A DNA stretch of 64,000 nucleotides from Bacteroidota bacterium (lineage in GTDB: Bacteria; Bacteroidota; Bacteroidia; Chitinophagales; Chitinophagaceae), in assembly GCA_030706685.1 (NCBI GenBank), contig JAUZOA010000008.1, positions 1 to 64,000 on the forward strand, written 5' to 3'. Positions 42,658 to 53,124 of the stretch are shown here, in pieces (positions within the stretch are counted from its first letter, which is position 1; each line of letters begins with the position of its first letter). Below the pieces are notes generated by a model. The model had not been told where the DNA came from and did no database searches. It was given only the letters and a program-made list of their open reading frames with translations. The position numbers and the translations under genes are program-made.

Positions 42658-43158
42658 GTGAGTCGTAAATGGTTAGCAATCTATAGCCGTCCCCGGTGGG
42701 AAAAGAAAGTGAATCAGCTTCTTTTGGAAAAAGGGTTTGAGAGTTATTGCCCGCTTAATAAAGTCAGGCGCAAATGGAGTGACAGGGTAAAGATCGTAGA
42801 AGAGCCGCTTTTCAAATCATATGTATTCGTGAAAGTGAATGATGAGGACAGAACTGCTGTGAGAATGACTCCCGGCGTAATCAATTTCGTGTACTGGGAC
42901 AGTAAGCCCGCCGTAATAAAAGAAAAAGAGATCAATGCGATCAAGCGTTTTTTGAATGAGTACGAAAATGTAGAAGTACAACCGATCGATTTACAGGTAC
43001 ACCAGCGGGTAAAGATCATTACAGGACCCCTGATGGATCACGAAGGTGAAATACTGAGCCTTCAGCGCAAAATTGTGAAAGTGGCTATTGACAGCCTGGG
43101 GTATATGCTGGTGGCGTATATTGACAGAACTAAATTAACTTCGGCCCGGCCGGAATAA
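42658..43158 (+). CDS. UpxY-type NusG-like transcription antiterminator
   Basis: A 166-residue NusG paralogue. The NGN domain starts KWLAIYSRPRWEKKVNQLLL with the typical YxRPRWEK, and a KOW motif follows (HQRVKIITGPLMDHEGEIL near residue 122). UpxY proteins in Bacteroides prevent early termination in the leader of their own capsule operon. The start is GTG 42658; the frame is closed at 42643 and no ATG is available. First gene after the promoter. Confidence 0.9.
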   Translation: MSRKWLAIYSRPRWEKKVNQLLLEKGFESYCPLNKVRRKWSDRVKIVEEPLFKSYVFVKVNDEDRTAVRMTPGVINFVYWDSKPAVIKEKEINAIKRFLNEYENVEVQPIDLQVHQRVKIITGPLMDHEGEILSLQRKIVKVAIDSLGYMLVAYIDRTKLTSARPE

Positions 43159-43204
43159 CGTCAAAGCTTATTTTTGCAAATCGAATATCCATAAAGACAT
43201 TTCA

Positions 43205-43999
43205 ATGAAATTTATCCGAACTGCATTGTTGCTTGCCCTTCCTTTCTATTTTATATCCTGCGGCACGCAAAAAAAACTTCCTGATTATTTAGAGAGAGTT
43301 ACTGATACCAGTGGTAAGGGAGATGTAAAGATCACCGAGTTGCGCATTCAGAAAAATGATATTCTTTCTATCCAGGTCTTCAGCGCCAGTACGGTACCAA
43401 CGACAGATATTTTATATAACCCATTATCATCCAACACTTCGGCGGGTGGCCAGGGTTCATCCGGCGGGGGATCGACAAGCGGTTACCTGGTAGACCCAAG
43501 AGGGAATATTGAATATCCGAGGCTGGGCAGTTTTCATGCAGAAGGGCTTACTAAAGATGAGCTGGCGGCGCAGATAAAGAAAAGACTGACTGAGCCGGTT
43601 GAATTGCTGAAAGACCCTTCTGTTATTATACGGTTTGTGAATTTTAAAATATCCGTGCTGGGAGAAGTAGGCAACCAGGGAGTCATTAATATACCTGGCG
43701 AAAGAATGACCATACTCGAAGCCGTTGGATTGGCAGGGGGGATCACAGAATATGGGTTAAAAAATTCGGTTAAGATTATCCGCGAAACGAATGGTAAGCG
43801 TGAAATAGGCATGGTAGATCTTTCTTCTGATTCTTTATTTCAATCTCCTTATTATAACCTGGTTCAGAACGACGTGGTACTCGTGCCGCCCGCCGGTAAA
43901 AAAGCCAAAAAAGCTGAACAGGATGTGGTGCTCCAGAGGGTTAGTTTCGGGCTGAGTGTTATTACTGCGTTTGCCCTTATCTATAATATTTTTAAATAA
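43205..43999 (+). CDS. wza: Wza-like outer membrane polysaccharide export lipoprotein
   Basis: 264 residues. Signal MKFIRTALLLALPFYFISCG with lipobox ISCG. The polysaccharide export domain (LRIQKNDILSIQVFSASTVP ... YLVDPRGNIEYPRLGSFHAE) is followed by an SLBB-type part (SVLGEVGNQGVINIPGERMT) and a final hydrophobic helix (VSFGLSVITAFALIYNIF) that may form the outer-membrane barrel. It makes the export channel together with the Wzc protein encoded next. Confidence 0.9.
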   Translation: MKFIRTALLLALPFYFISCGTQKKLPDYLERVTDTSGKGDVKITELRIQKNDILSIQVFSASTVPTTDILYNPLSSNTSAGGQGSSGGGSTSGYLVDPRGNIEYPRLGSFHAEGLTKDELAAQIKKRLTEPVELLKDPSVIIRFVNFKISVLGEVGNQGVINIPGERMTILEAVGLAGGITEYGLKNSVKIIRETNGKREIGMVDLSSDSLFQSPYYNLVQNDVVLVPPAGKKAKKAEQDVVLQRVSFGLSVITAFALIYNIFK

Positions 44000-44030
44000 C
44001 ATCCCATAATAAGATTTACAATTTTATTTA

Positions 44031-46442
44031 ATGGAAGAGCAACAGGTAATAAATAGTAATAAAAGCGAGCTCTGGAATATGAGCCTTAAAGATCTTTTCT
44101 ATAAGTATGTACGTTTCCTGCCTGTGTTTCTCTTGTCAGTTGCCATTGCTCTTTTTTTGGCGTTTGCTTACCTGCGTTACACTACCCGTATTTATAGTGC
44201 GACCGGCTCTATGCTTATCAAAAATAATGAGCAGCAGTCAGGCCGTTCAGATAAAGTAGAAGATATCATTGAGGGGAATAACCGCAGCCAGAATATTCAA
44301 AACGAGATAGAAGTGTTGAAGTCACGCCCGTTGATGGAAAGAGTGGTAAAAAAACTTAATCTTGAGTTTAGTTATACGGCCAAAGGAAAAATAAAAGACT
44401 ATAACATATATAAGCAGGGGCCTTTTGTTATTGAAGCATTCGAAATCACTGATTCTGCCAGGGGCTTTTCACAGAACATTAAATTCAGTAATGACCAGGA
44501 ATTTCGTATTGATAATGGGACCACTACGTTTCAGTTGGGCCAGGTGATCAAGAATGGGTATGGTGTATTCAGGCTGGTTAAAAAACCTCCTCATGCTGCT
44601 CCTGGCAGTGAATTTGTAGTCACCTGGCAACCTCCGGAAAATGTAGCCGCCGGCCTTGCCGGGGGAGTCAAAGTACAACCTAAAACGCCCGGAACCACTA
44701 TTCTCTCTATCAACCTCCAAAGTACGAATGCGCAAATGGCTGCTGATATTATAAACAGCCTGATGCTCGAATATGATTCCTTGTCTGTTGAACAAAACAA
44801 TCATTCCAATGACCAGATGCTGAGTTTTATCAACGGGCGGCTAAAGGTTATGAATAATGAGCTGGACACATTGCAGTTAAAATTTCTGAAATACAAACAA
44901 GATAACAATCTCATAGATATTGACAAACAGCTAGGGGACTACTTTACCAAACTAAGCGACGCGGATAAAAGCTTGCTGGAAGAACAATACAAATTAAGCG
45001 TAGCCGACGAGATCAACGATTATTTAAAAGATAAAAAAAATAAATATAACCAGGTCAGCCCCTCAGCATTAATGCTCCAGGATATTACGCTTAACGAGCA
45101 GGTAAGTTTGTATAACAAGGCTCAATTGGAAAGACAGGCATTACTTGATGCCAACGTGCCGGTAGAAAACCCTTCTGTTAAAGAGGCCGAAGGGCAGATC
45201 GAAAAGATCCGTCAAAATGTACTCGAAACCGTCAACAATATCCGGCTATCCCTGAATTCAGCTATTAATACACTAAAGCTGCGCAATAACAATGAGCAGT
45301 CAAAACTGCAGCAACTCCCTTTTAAGCTGAAAGAATATGTGGAAATGGAGCGCCAGATAAAGACCAAGCAGGAATTGTATAATCTTTTAGAGAGCAAAAA
45401 AGAAGAAGCGGCTATCAGGCGGGCCTCTACTCTTTCCAATTCTGAAGTATTGGATGAGGCTAATGCGTCATCTGAGCCTGTAAAACCCAATAGAAGAACC
45501 ATACAGATACTCGCTATTCTTGTAGGTATAGGTCTCCCCGCTCTTTTCATATTCGTTGGCGAAGTTTTGAATGATAAGATCAGTACAAGATATGATATTG
45601 AAAAACTTACCCAGGCGCCGATTCTCGGTGAGATCGGCCACTCCTTTGCAGATAATACCCTCATTGTAAATAAAACAAGCCGTACGATGGTGGCCGAGCA
45701 ATTCCGGATTGTCCGGTCAAACCTCCAGTATGTCGTCAATAAACAGGATAAATCTGTTATACTTGTAACATCCTCCTTCAGCGGTGAAGGAAAGTCATTT
45801 GTCAGTACAAATATGGCAGCGGTATTGGCACTCGCGGGTAAGAAGACAATCATCCTGGAATTTGACATTCGCAAACCAAAAGTATTGTCAGGGCTGCATA
45901 TCAGTAAACGACCGGGTATAACTAATTACCTGATGGGAAAAGCAGAGCTGGAAGAATTAATAACGCCTGTTCCCGATCACGACAATTTTTTTGTAATGGC
46001 CTGTGGCCCTATCCCTCCTAATCCTTCGGAAATGTTGCTTGATCCCAAAGTAGCAGAACTGTTTAGTAAGTTAGGCAAGCAATTCGAAGTCATCATTATT
46101 GATACAGCGCCAGTGGGCATGGTAAGTGATGCATTAACATTAAGCAAATTCGTGGATTGTACTTTGTACCTGGTTCGCCAGGGCCACACATTTAAAAAAC
46201 AAGTTGCCCTGATTGATGAACTTTACCGGGAAAGTAAACTGCCGCGGGTATCCATCGTTATCAACGATGTGAAAAACAAACCCGGTTATGGCTATTACGG
46301 TTACGGACGATACGGGTATGGTTATGGCTATGGTTATGGAAGCAGTTATTATGAAGAGGAAAAACAGCCTACTACTTTATTTGAACGAATATTAAAGAAG
46401 CTGGATCTCCGGAAAACGATGCGGCGTATATTCAGGAGGTAA
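44031..46442 (+). CDS. wzc: Wzc-like polysaccharide co-polymerase and tyrosine autokinase
   Basis: 803 residues: Wzz domain with membrane helices near 27-47 and 490-510, a coiled-coil periplasmic part between them, then a cytoplasmic BY-kinase domain. Walker A is SSFSGEGKSFVSTN near residue 583, Walker A' IILEFDIRKPK and Walker B VIIIDTAPVG near 689. The tail is a tyrosine cluster (YGYYGYGRYGYGYGYGYGSS), the usual autophosphorylation site. It controls chain length and export of the polysaccharide. Confidence 0.92.
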   Translation: MEEQQVINSNKSELWNMSLKDLFYKYVRFLPVFLLSVAIALFLAFAYLRYTTRIYSATGSMLIKNNEQQSGRSDKVEDIIEGNNRSQNIQNEIEVLKSRPLMERVVKKLNLEFSYTAKGKIKDYNIYKQGPFVIEAFEITDSARGFSQNIKFSNDQEFRIDNGTTTFQLGQVIKNGYGVFRLVKKPPHAAPGSEFVVTWQPPENVAAGLAGGVKVQPKTPGTTILSINLQSTNAQMAADIINSLMLEYDSLSVEQNNHSNDQMLSFINGRLKVMNNELDTLQLKFLKYKQDNNLIDIDKQLGDYFTKLSDADKSLLEEQYKLSVADEINDYLKDKKNKYNQVSPSALMLQDITLNEQVSLYNKAQLERQALLDANVPVENPSVKEAEGQIEKIRQNVLETVNNIRLSLNSAINTLKLRNNNEQSKLQQLPFKLKEYVEMERQIKTKQELYNLLESKKEEAAIRRASTLSNSEVLDEANASSEPVKPNRRTIQILAILVGIGLPALFIFVGEVLNDKISTRYDIEKLTQAPILGEIGHSFADNTLIVNKTSRTMVAEQFRIVRSNLQYVVNKQDKSVILVTSSFSGEGKSFVSTNMAAVLALAGKKTIILEFDIRKPKVLSGLHISKRPGITNYLMGKAELEELITPVPDHDNFFVMACGPIPPNPSEMLLDPKVAELFSKLGKQFEVIIIDTAPVGMVSDALTLSKFVDCTLYLVRQGHTFKKQVALIDELYRESKLPRVSIVINDVKNKPGYGYYGYGRYGYGYGYGYGSSYYEEEKQPTTLFERILKKLDLRKTMRRIFRR

Positions 46443-46458
46443 ATCAATTCAATTTTTT

Positions 46459-47427
46459 ATGCGAATTCTGGTAACTGGGGGCGCCGGGTTTATTGGTTGC
46501 AATCTTGCAGAAAAATTATTGCAGGATGACAGGGTAAACCTTGTGCGGGTACTGGACAACCTGGCGACAGGCTCTATGCAGAATATAGCATCATTGATTG
46601 CCCATCCGAAATTTGAATTCGTGCAGGGGGATATCCGTCATTATGATACTTGTCTTGCAGCGTGCAAGGGGATTGATCTTATTACTCACCAGGCTGCATT
46701 GGGATCCGTACCAAGGTCCATAGCTGATCCACTCACAACAAACGAAGTCAATATTACCGGCACGCTGAATGTATTCACAGCTGCTAAAGAAAGAAATATT
46801 AAACGCATTGTCTATGCTGCCAGCTCATCTACTTATGGTGATCATCCCGGACTTCCAAAAGTAGAAGATGAAATTGGCAATCCGCTTTCTCCCTATGCGG
46901 TCACTAAATATGTAAATGAATTATATGCCCGGGTATATGCCAGTCTTTATGGAACAGAGTTTATAGGACTCCGATATTTCAATATATTCGGTCCAAGGCA
47001 AAACCCGCAGGGTCCTTATGCAGCCGTGATCCCGCTTTTTGTAAAAGGGTTACTGGAAAATAAATCTCCGGTGATCAATGGCGACGGAAGCCATGGCCGC
47101 GATTTTACTTTTGTTGATAATGCCGTACAGGCAAATATTTTATCGCTTTTTACGGACAATCACGCGGCCATTAACCAGGTATATAATATTGCCTGCGGTC
47201 ATCAAACATCCCTGCTTGCGTTATTTAACTATCTGAAAGAAGAGGCAGGCAGTACTTTGCAACCCTTGCACGGCCCCGAACGAAAAGGCGATGTAAAATA
47301 CAGCCTGGCCAATATTTCCAAAGCCCGTCAATTACTGGGATACGATCCCCTTGTTTCTGTAGAAGAAGGATTGAAAAAAACCTTCAGGTGGTATAAGGAA
47401 GAGAGTTTAAAAAGTTTAAAGGTATAA
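46459..47427 (+). CDS. UDP-N-acetylglucosamine 4-epimerase-like SDR
   Basis: A 322-residue extended short-chain dehydrogenase. The NAD motif RILVTGGAGFIGCNLAE is at the start, then HQAALGSVPRSIADP near 75 and the catalytic YxxxK in SPYAVTKYVNELY near 148. The sequence GSVPRS resembles the WbpP/WbgU group that acts on N-acetylated UDP-hexoses. It precedes rfbB by 5 bp. Confidence 0.82.
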   Translation: MRILVTGGAGFIGCNLAEKLLQDDRVNLVRVLDNLATGSMQNIASLIAHPKFEFVQGDIRHYDTCLAACKGIDLITHQAALGSVPRSIADPLTTNEVNITGTLNVFTAAKERNIKRIVYAASSSTYGDHPGLPKVEDEIGNPLSPYAVTKYVNELYARVYASLYGTEFIGLRYFNIFGPRQNPQGPYAAVIPLFVKGLLENKSPVINGDGSHGRDFTFVDNAVQANILSLFTDNHAAINQVYNIACGHQTSLLALFNYLKEEAGSTLQPLHGPERKGDVKYSLANISKARQLLGYDPLVSVEEGLKKTFRWYKEESLKSLKV

Positions 47428-47432
47428 GGGTT

Positions 47433-48485
47433 ATGAGCCAAACGATCATTATAACAGGCGGGGCTGGTTTTATCGGATCCCATGTCGTTCGCCGTTTTGT
47501 TACCCATTATCCCAATTACCGGATCATTAATCTCGATGCATTGACCTATGCCGGGAACCTGGAAAACCTGCACGATATAGAAGACCGCTCTAATTATATT
47601 TTTGAGAAAGCCAACATTCTCAATGCAGAAGCAATTGATAAATTGTTTGCAAGTTACCATCCTGATGGTATTATTCACCTGGCGGCTGAAAGCCATGTAG
47701 ATCGTTCTATATTATCACCATTGGATTTTGTTTATACCAATGTAATCGGTACCGTAAACTTGTTAAATGCAGCCAAAAAACTATGGAACGGGCAGCATAG
47801 CAATAAACGCTTTTATCACATTTCCACCGATGAAGTTTACGGCGCTTTGGGGGAATCCGGTTTTTTTACAGAGCAAACAAGATACGATCCTCATTCACCC
47901 TACAGCGCTTCGAAGGCCGCTTCGGATCATTTTGTCAGGGCATATGGCGATACCTATCAAATGCCGGTGATAATAAGCAATTGCTCCAATAATTATGGCC
48001 CGAATCATTTTCCCGAAAAGCTTATTCCGCTTTTTATCAATAATATCATTGAAAAAAAACCATTGCCTGTATACGGCGATGGCTTGTATACAAGAGATTG
48101 GTTGTTTGTAAAAGATCATGCAGCCGCTATTGATCTTGTTTTTCATAAAGGGAAAGACCATGAAACCTATAATATTGGCGGGTTTAATGAATGGAAAAAT
48201 ATAGACCTGGTGAAATTACTTTGTAAACTGGCGGATGAAAAATTGAACAGGCCAAAAGGGGAAAGTGAAAAGCTGATCACTTATGTAAAGGATCGTCCGG
48301 GGCATGACCGGAGATATGCTATTGATGCTTCAAAGATCAGCAAAGAATTGGGATGGAAGCCTTCAGTAACCTTTGAAGAAGGATTAAGCCAGACCATTGA
48401 CTGGTACCTGCAAAATACGGAATGGCTCAGGCATGTGACCTCCGGGGAATACCAACAGTATTATAAAAAGCAATACCAATCTTAA
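47433..48485 (+). CDS. rfbB: dTDP-glucose 4,6-dehydratase
   Basis: 350 residues. It converts dTDP-glucose to dTDP-4-keto-6-deoxyglucose. NAD motif ITGGAGFIGSHVVRRF, HLAAESHVDRSI near 83, the ISTDEVYG catalytic Asp-Glu near 133 and YSASKAASDHFVRAY near 160 are all present, as is RDWLFVKDH. Together with rfbA (50624) it makes the precursor of deoxy- or aminodeoxy-sugars; rfbC and rfbD are not in the window, so the product is probably not rhamnose but an amino sugar made by the aminotransferase at 54383. Confidence 0.95.
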   Translation: MSQTIIITGGAGFIGSHVVRRFVTHYPNYRIINLDALTYAGNLENLHDIEDRSNYIFEKANILNAEAIDKLFASYHPDGIIHLAAESHVDRSILSPLDFVYTNVIGTVNLLNAAKKLWNGQHSNKRFYHISTDEVYGALGESGFFTEQTRYDPHSPYSASKAASDHFVRAYGDTYQMPVIISNCSNNYGPNHFPEKLIPLFINNIIEKKPLPVYGDGLYTRDWLFVKDHAAAIDLVFHKGKDHETYNIGGFNEWKNIDLVKLLCKLADEKLNRPKGESEKLITYVKDRPGHDRRYAIDASKISKELGWKPSVTFEEGLSQTIDWYLQNTEWLRHVTSGEYQQYYKKQYQS

Positions 48486-48497
48486 ACTAAACAGCAT

Positions 48498-49511
48498 ATG
48501 GCTAAATCACTAGTTACAGGCGGCGCCGGGTTTATCGGGTCACATGTTGCGAGGCATTGTCTCCTGATGGGGCATGAAGTAGTTGTCGTGGATGATCTGA
48601 GTGGCGGATTTGAAGATCACCTGCCTCCGGGCGTGACCTTTATTAAAGGAAGCGTGACCGATCAGCGATTCATCAACCAGCTATTCACTGATCACCAGTT
48701 TGACTATGTTTATCACCTGGCCGCTTATGCTGCGGAAGGCTTATCCCATTTTATCCGCCGCTATAATTATAATACCAACCTTATAGGCAGCATCAACCTG
48801 GTCAATGAGTCGGTAAAGCAAAAAGTAAAATGTTTTGTTTTTACTTCATCCATCGCGGTATATGGGAAAGGCCAATTACCGATGACAGAAAAAATGACGC
48901 CTGTCCCTGAAGACCCGTATGGTGTATCCAAATACGCGGTGGAACTGGACCTGCGTGCCGCCCATGAAATGTTTGGATTGAATTATGTTATTTTCCGTCC
49001 CCACAATGTATACGGCGAAAACCAGAATATCGGTGATAAATACCGTAACGTGATCGGGATTTTTATGAACCAGATCATGCAGGGAAAACAGTTGACCGTA
49101 TTTGGCGACGGAATGCAAACCCGTGCTTTCAGCTATATTGATGATGTAGCTATTCCCATTGCAAAATGTGTTACTATACCGCAAGCCCATAACCAGGTAT
49201 TTAATGTCGGCGCTGATAAGCCTTATACGGTAAATGAACTGGCTACCGTAGTTTGCAAAGAATTCGGAGTAAGTCCTGATATCCGTCATCTCGCTGCACG
49301 TAATGAAGTGGTGCATGCTTATTCAGATCATTCCAAAGCCCAAAAAGTATTTGGTAACCCAACAGGGATCACACTGGAAGAAGGTATTGCACGCATGGCA
49401 TCCTGGGCAAAAAAGACAGGATCCAGGCAGGGACAGGAATTTGATAATATCGAGATAACAGAGAAACTTCCCGACGGATGGAACCTCGCCTTGAAAAGCC
49501 AGATTCACTAA
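48498..49511 (+). CDS. NAD-dependent epimerase/dehydratase
   Basis: 337 residues of the extended SDR family. NAD motif SLVTGGAGFIGSHVARHC, Ser in FVFTSSIAVYGKGQ near 116 and YGVSKYAVELD near 139 (catalytic Tyr and Lys). It is GalE-like, but the substrate cannot be fixed. It is the third consecutive SDR of the cluster, 12 bp after rfbB. Confidence 0.85.
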   Translation: MAKSLVTGGAGFIGSHVARHCLLMGHEVVVVDDLSGGFEDHLPPGVTFIKGSVTDQRFINQLFTDHQFDYVYHLAAYAAEGLSHFIRRYNYNTNLIGSINLVNESVKQKVKCFVFTSSIAVYGKGQLPMTEKMTPVPEDPYGVSKYAVELDLRAAHEMFGLNYVIFRPHNVYGENQNIGDKYRNVIGIFMNQIMQGKQLTVFGDGMQTRAFSYIDDVAIPIAKCVTIPQAHNQVFNVGADKPYTVNELATVVCKEFGVSPDIRHLAARNEVVHAYSDHSKAQKVFGNPTGITLEEGIARMASWAKKTGSRQGQEFDNIEITEKLPDGWNLALKSQIH

Positions 49512-49541
49512 TCAATCAATAATTTTACCGAATCACCCAAG

Positions 49542-50627
49542 ATGAAAAGGGTACTCATCCTTTGTCTTCACCGACCTAACAGGTCGCCTTCGCAGCGTTT
49601 TCGTTTTGAGCAATACCTCCCTTACCTGGAGCAGAATGGCTATTCATTTGAGTTTTCTTATTTGCTGGATGAAAGGGATGATAGAATATTTTATATGCCC
49701 GGCCATACCTGGGGAAAAGCACGGATCGTATTAAAAAGTATCGCCAAAAGATGGCGTGAGATTCGCAAAGCTGCACGGTACGACCTGGTGTTCGTGCAGC
49801 GCGAAGCTTTTATGCTGGGTACCGCTTATTTTGAAAGAAAGATTGCCCGGAAAGTGCCGCTCATATTTGACTTCGATGATTCTATCTGGCTGCAAAATGT
49901 ATCAGATGCCAATAAACGACTGAATTTTTTGAAGGATGCTGCGAAGACTTCGAGACTGATAAAATGCGCTAAAGAAGTTTTTGCCGGCAATGAATACCTG
50001 GCTGCCTATGCCCGCCAGTATAATACAGACGTAGTGATCATACCCACTACTATTGAAACATCTGTATATAAACAGGAGCCTTTGCCACCTTCCGGTAAAA
50101 TCTGTATTGGGTGGAGCGGCAGTTTTTCAACCATCCAGCATTTTGCTTTGGCCATACCGGCTCTGAAAAGGATAAAGGAAAAATACGGGGACAAAGTGTA
50201 TTTCAAAATAATTGGAGATGGTAATTATTACTGCCAGGAACTGGAAACAAAAGGAACACCCTGGGTTGAGGCAACAGAGCTGCGTGATTTGTCAGGGATT
50301 GATATCGGGATCATGCCATTGCCGGACGATGAGTGGGCTAAAGGTAAATGCGGTTTGAAAGGGTTGCAATACATGGCTCTTTCTATTCCTGCATTGATGT
50401 CGCCGGTAGGAGTAAATAATAATATTATACAACATGGTGTGAATGGATTCCTGCCTGCCACTGAACAAGAATGGGTTGATAGTTTATCAAAACTGGTGGA
50501 GAGCCGGGAATTGCGAAGAGAGATCGGGGAGGCGGGGCGAAAGACAGTAGTTGATAAGTATTCCGTAGATGTATGGAAGGAAAAATACCTGGAATATTTT
50601 GACCGGGTAGCACAAAAAAAATTATGA
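49542..50627 (+). CDS. Glycosyltransferase, GT-B fold (family 4-like)
   Basis: 361 residues. The N-terminal half ([20 protein letters not shown]) and the C-terminal donor domain ([58 protein letters not shown]) are typical of GT4-like enzymes that retain the anomeric configuration. Soluble. It overlaps rfbA by 4 bp. Confidence 0.85.
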   Translation: MKRVLILCLHRPNRSPSQRFRFEQYLPYLEQNGYSFEFSYLLDERDDRIFYMPGHTWGKARIVLKSIAKRWREIRKAARYDLVFVQREAFMLGTAYFERKIARKVPLIFDFDDSIWLQNVSDANKRLNFLKDAAKTSRLIKCAKEVFAGNEYLAAYARQYNTDVVIIPTTIETSVYKQEPLPPSGKICIGWSGSFSTIQHFALAIPALKRIKEKYGDKVYFKIIGDGNYYCQELETKGTPWVEATELRDLSGIDIGIMPLPDDEWAKGKCGLKGLQYMALSIPALMSPVGVNNNIIQHGVNGFLPATEQEWVDSLSKLVESRELRREIGEAGRKTVVDKYSVDVWKEKYLEYFDRVAQKKL

Positions 50628-51487
50628 AAGGAATTATTCTTGCCGGTGGATCGGGTACAAGACTTTACCCTATTACCCGGGCGATTTCCAAGCAATTGAT
50701 GCCGATCTACGACAAACCCATGATTTATTATCCCTTGTCGACGCTGATGATGGCGGGTATCCGCGAAATACTGATCATCACTACGCCGGAGGATAACCAG
50801 CAATTTAAAAGATTGCTGGATGACGGGAGCCAATTAGGTTGCCGGTTTGAATATGCCATACAAGAAATCCCGAACGGGCTGGCGCAGGCATTTGTAATCG
50901 GAGCGCCGTTTATCGGTAAGGATAAAGTGGCATTAATTCTTGGGGATAATATTTTTTATGGTGCGGGCTTAGGCAGCCAGCTGAAAAAATTAAATGATAT
51001 CGCGGGCGGATATGTTTTTGCTTACCAGGTATCCGATCCTGAACGATATGGTGTGGTAGAATTTGACAGTGACATGAACGTCGTCTCGATTGAGGAAAAG
51101 CCGGCAAAACCCAAATCGAACTTCGCCATACCGGGTCTTTATTTTTATGACAATGAGGTAGTAGCTATTGCAAAGAATCTTAAACCGTCTGCAAGGGGTG
51201 AATATGAAATAACGGATGTTAATAAAGAATACCTCCGGAGAGGAGCGTTAAAGGTAGCTGTATTAGACAGGGGAACGGCCTGGCTGGATACGGGTACTTT
51301 TGATTCATTGAGCGATGCCAGCGAATTTGTAAGGGTGATCGAAAAAAGACAAGGAACCAAGATTGGTTGCATAGAAGAAGTAGCTTACCGCAAAGGCTTT
51401 ATTAATAAAGAACAATTATTGAAAGCGGCCGCGGCGCTGAATAAAAGCGGCTATGGCCTTTACCTTGAAAAAATTGTCCGGCAATAA
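50624..51487 (+). CDS. rfbA: Glucose-1-phosphate thymidylyltransferase
   Basis: 287 residues. It makes dTDP-glucose, the substrate of RfbB. The signature [20 protein letters not shown] begins at residue 2 and is followed by [30 protein letters not shown] near 107 and [20 protein letters not shown] near 158 are also typical. It overlaps the preceding glycosyltransferase gene by 4 bp. Confidence 0.96.
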   Translation: MKGIILAGGSGTRLYPITRAISKQLMPIYDKPMIYYPLSTLMMAGIREILIITTPEDNQQFKRLLDDGSQLGCRFEYAIQEIPNGLAQAFVIGAPFIGKDKVALILGDNIFYGAGLGSQLKKLNDIAGGYVFAYQVSDPERYGVVEFDSDMNVVSIEEKPAKPKSNFAIPGLYFYDNEVVAIAKNLKPSARGEYEITDVNKEYLRRGALKVAVLDRGTAWLDTGTFDSLSDASEFVRVIEKRQGTKIGCIEEVAYRKGFINKEQLLKAAAALNKSGYGLYLEKIVRQ

Positions 51488-51488
51488 C

Positions 51489-52316
51489 ATGAGTTTTCGC
51501 ATCATTATAGAACCCGGGCGAACGGAAAAAAATTATTGGAATGACTTATGGCGGTACCGGGAACTATTTTATATATTAAGCTGGCGGGATATTAAGGTTC
51601 GTTATAAACAAGCCGCTCTTGGTATAGTATGGGCTATCCTCCGTCCCTTGCTGACGATGCTTATCCTTGTATATATTTTTGGGACCGTAGCAGGCATGAG
51701 GGAAAATAGTATTGTACCGTATGCTATTATTGTTTTTGCAGGATTATTGCCCTGGCAGTTTTTTTCCAATTCACTCATGGAAAGCAGTAATAGTTTAACC
51801 GGCAATGAGAGACTGATCACCAAAGTGTATTTCCCCAGGATGATCATTCCGGCCAGCTCAGTTATTACCAGCTTCATTGATTTTTTTATTTCTTTTCTCC
51901 TCTTACTGGTATTATTTATTGTATACGATTATTTGCCATCGGCCAGGATTTTTGCTTTGCCGGCATTCTGGATCATTGCCTTCATAGCTTCTATAGGCCC
52001 GGGTCTTTACCTGACTGCATTAAATGTGAAATACCGGGACTTTCGTTATATCATTCCTTTCATCGTTCAGTTGGGATTATATATATCACCGGTGGGCTTC
52101 AGCAGTAATGTAATACCCGGCAAATGGCAATGGCTTTATTCACTCAACCCGATGGTGGGAGTAATTGATGCGTTTCGCTGGTGTATTGTAAAAGATGCCG
52201 GCAATCCTTTATTGGATTACCCGTTTTATATTTCTCTTGGCGCAGCCCTGTTATTTCTATGGATGGGTATTCACCGGTTCAGAAAAATGGAAAGAAGCTT
52301 TGCTGATTTAATTTAA
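51489..52316 (+). CDS. wzm: Polysaccharide ABC exporter, permease
   Basis: About 275 residues with six hydrophobic segments. The N-terminal cytoplasmic part includes LSWRDIKVRYKQAALGIVWA, characteristic of Wzm/TagG-type permeases (ABC-2). I use ATG 51489 (MSFRIIIEPG), right after the rfbA stop, over the overlapping ATG at 51453. It pairs with the ATPase at 53125, with a HAD gene between them. Confidence 0.92.
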   Translation: MSFRIIIEPGRTEKNYWNDLWRYRELFYILSWRDIKVRYKQAALGIVWAILRPLLTMLILVYIFGTVAGMRENSIVPYAIIVFAGLLPWQFFSNSLMESSNSLTGNERLITKVYFPRMIIPASSVITSFIDFFISFLLLLVLFIVYDYLPSARIFALPAFWIIAFIASIGPGLYLTALNVKYRDFRYIIPFIVQLGLYISPVGFSSNVIPGKWQWLYSLNPMVGVIDAFRWCIVKDAGNPLLDYPFYISLGAALLFLWMGIHRFRKMERSFADLI

Positions 52317-52355
52317 ATGACAGACCTGTAAGGCTGCTGCAGCGGGCTATTTTAA

Positions 52356-53051
52356 ATGATGCTCATGATTAAAGCGGTTTTATTTGATTTTATTGGAACA
52401 ACAGTCAAAGAGGCGCACCCTGAAGTCATTAATAACTGTTTTGAAAAAGCGTTTACCGACAACAATGTACCCGTGGATATTTCATTGTTAAAAAAGGAGC
52501 GGGGCAAAGACAAAAAAGTTATTATCGAAAACGTTTTACAATCTCTGCAACTTCCCTTGTCACTTGTGCAGGACATTTATGCGTCTTTTAAAGGAAACGT
52601 TGAAATAAATATACATGAGTTTTATGAAAATGATGGCGCATCTGTTATCTTCTCTTACCTGCGGGAAAAGAATATAAAGGTTTGTATAGGTACCGGTTTG
52701 GAAAGAACTGTTTTTAGTAAGATTTTCAATCACCTTAAATGGGATAGCTCTTATTTCGACTACATTGGGATAGCTGGTGAGACCGGAAGAAGCCGGCCCC
52801 ACCCCGATATGATTTTCGACATGATAGATAAATTAGGCATTCCTGACAAAAACGCAATTCTAAAAGTGGGCGATACTCTTGCCGACATCCGGGAAGGCAA
52901 GAATGCAAAAGTCAGGACAGCAGTAATTCTCTCCGGCACACAACCCAGGGATATTTTATTGGAGGCAAAGCCTGACTTTGTTGTGACGTCATTATCCGGC
53001 ATCAAAGAAATTGTAGAAGAAAAGCAGCCTGCAATCAGGGCAAAATTGTAA
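52356..53051 (+). CDS. Phosphonatase-like HAD hydrolase
   Basis: 231 residues. The nucleophile motif is FDFIGTTV: Asp is present, and the second Asp of the common DxDxT is replaced, as in phosphonoacetaldehyde hydrolase-like members (DxxGTT). Motif III region RPHPDMIFDMIDKL and motif IV VGDTLADIREGKNA follow. A start at 52365 (MIKAVLFD) is equally good. It may dephosphorylate a sugar-phosphate intermediate. Its place between the two exporter genes is unusual. Confidence 0.8.
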   Translation: MMLMIKAVLFDFIGTTVKEAHPEVINNCFEKAFTDNNVPVDISLLKKERGKDKKVIIENVLQSLQLPLSLVQDIYASFKGNVEINIHEFYENDGASVIFSYLREKNIKVCIGTGLERTVFSKIFNHLKWDSSYFDYIGIAGETGRSRPHPDMIFDMIDKLGIPDKNAILKVGDTLADIREGKNAKVRTAVILSGTQPRDILLEAKPDFVVTSLSGIKEIVEEKQPAIRAKL

Positions 53052-53124
53052 GGTTTGCAAAAGCAGAGATCAATGCCCGTGCTTGACAGTAGAAACCCGC
53101 AGGTTTAATTTAAACTCAAAATAA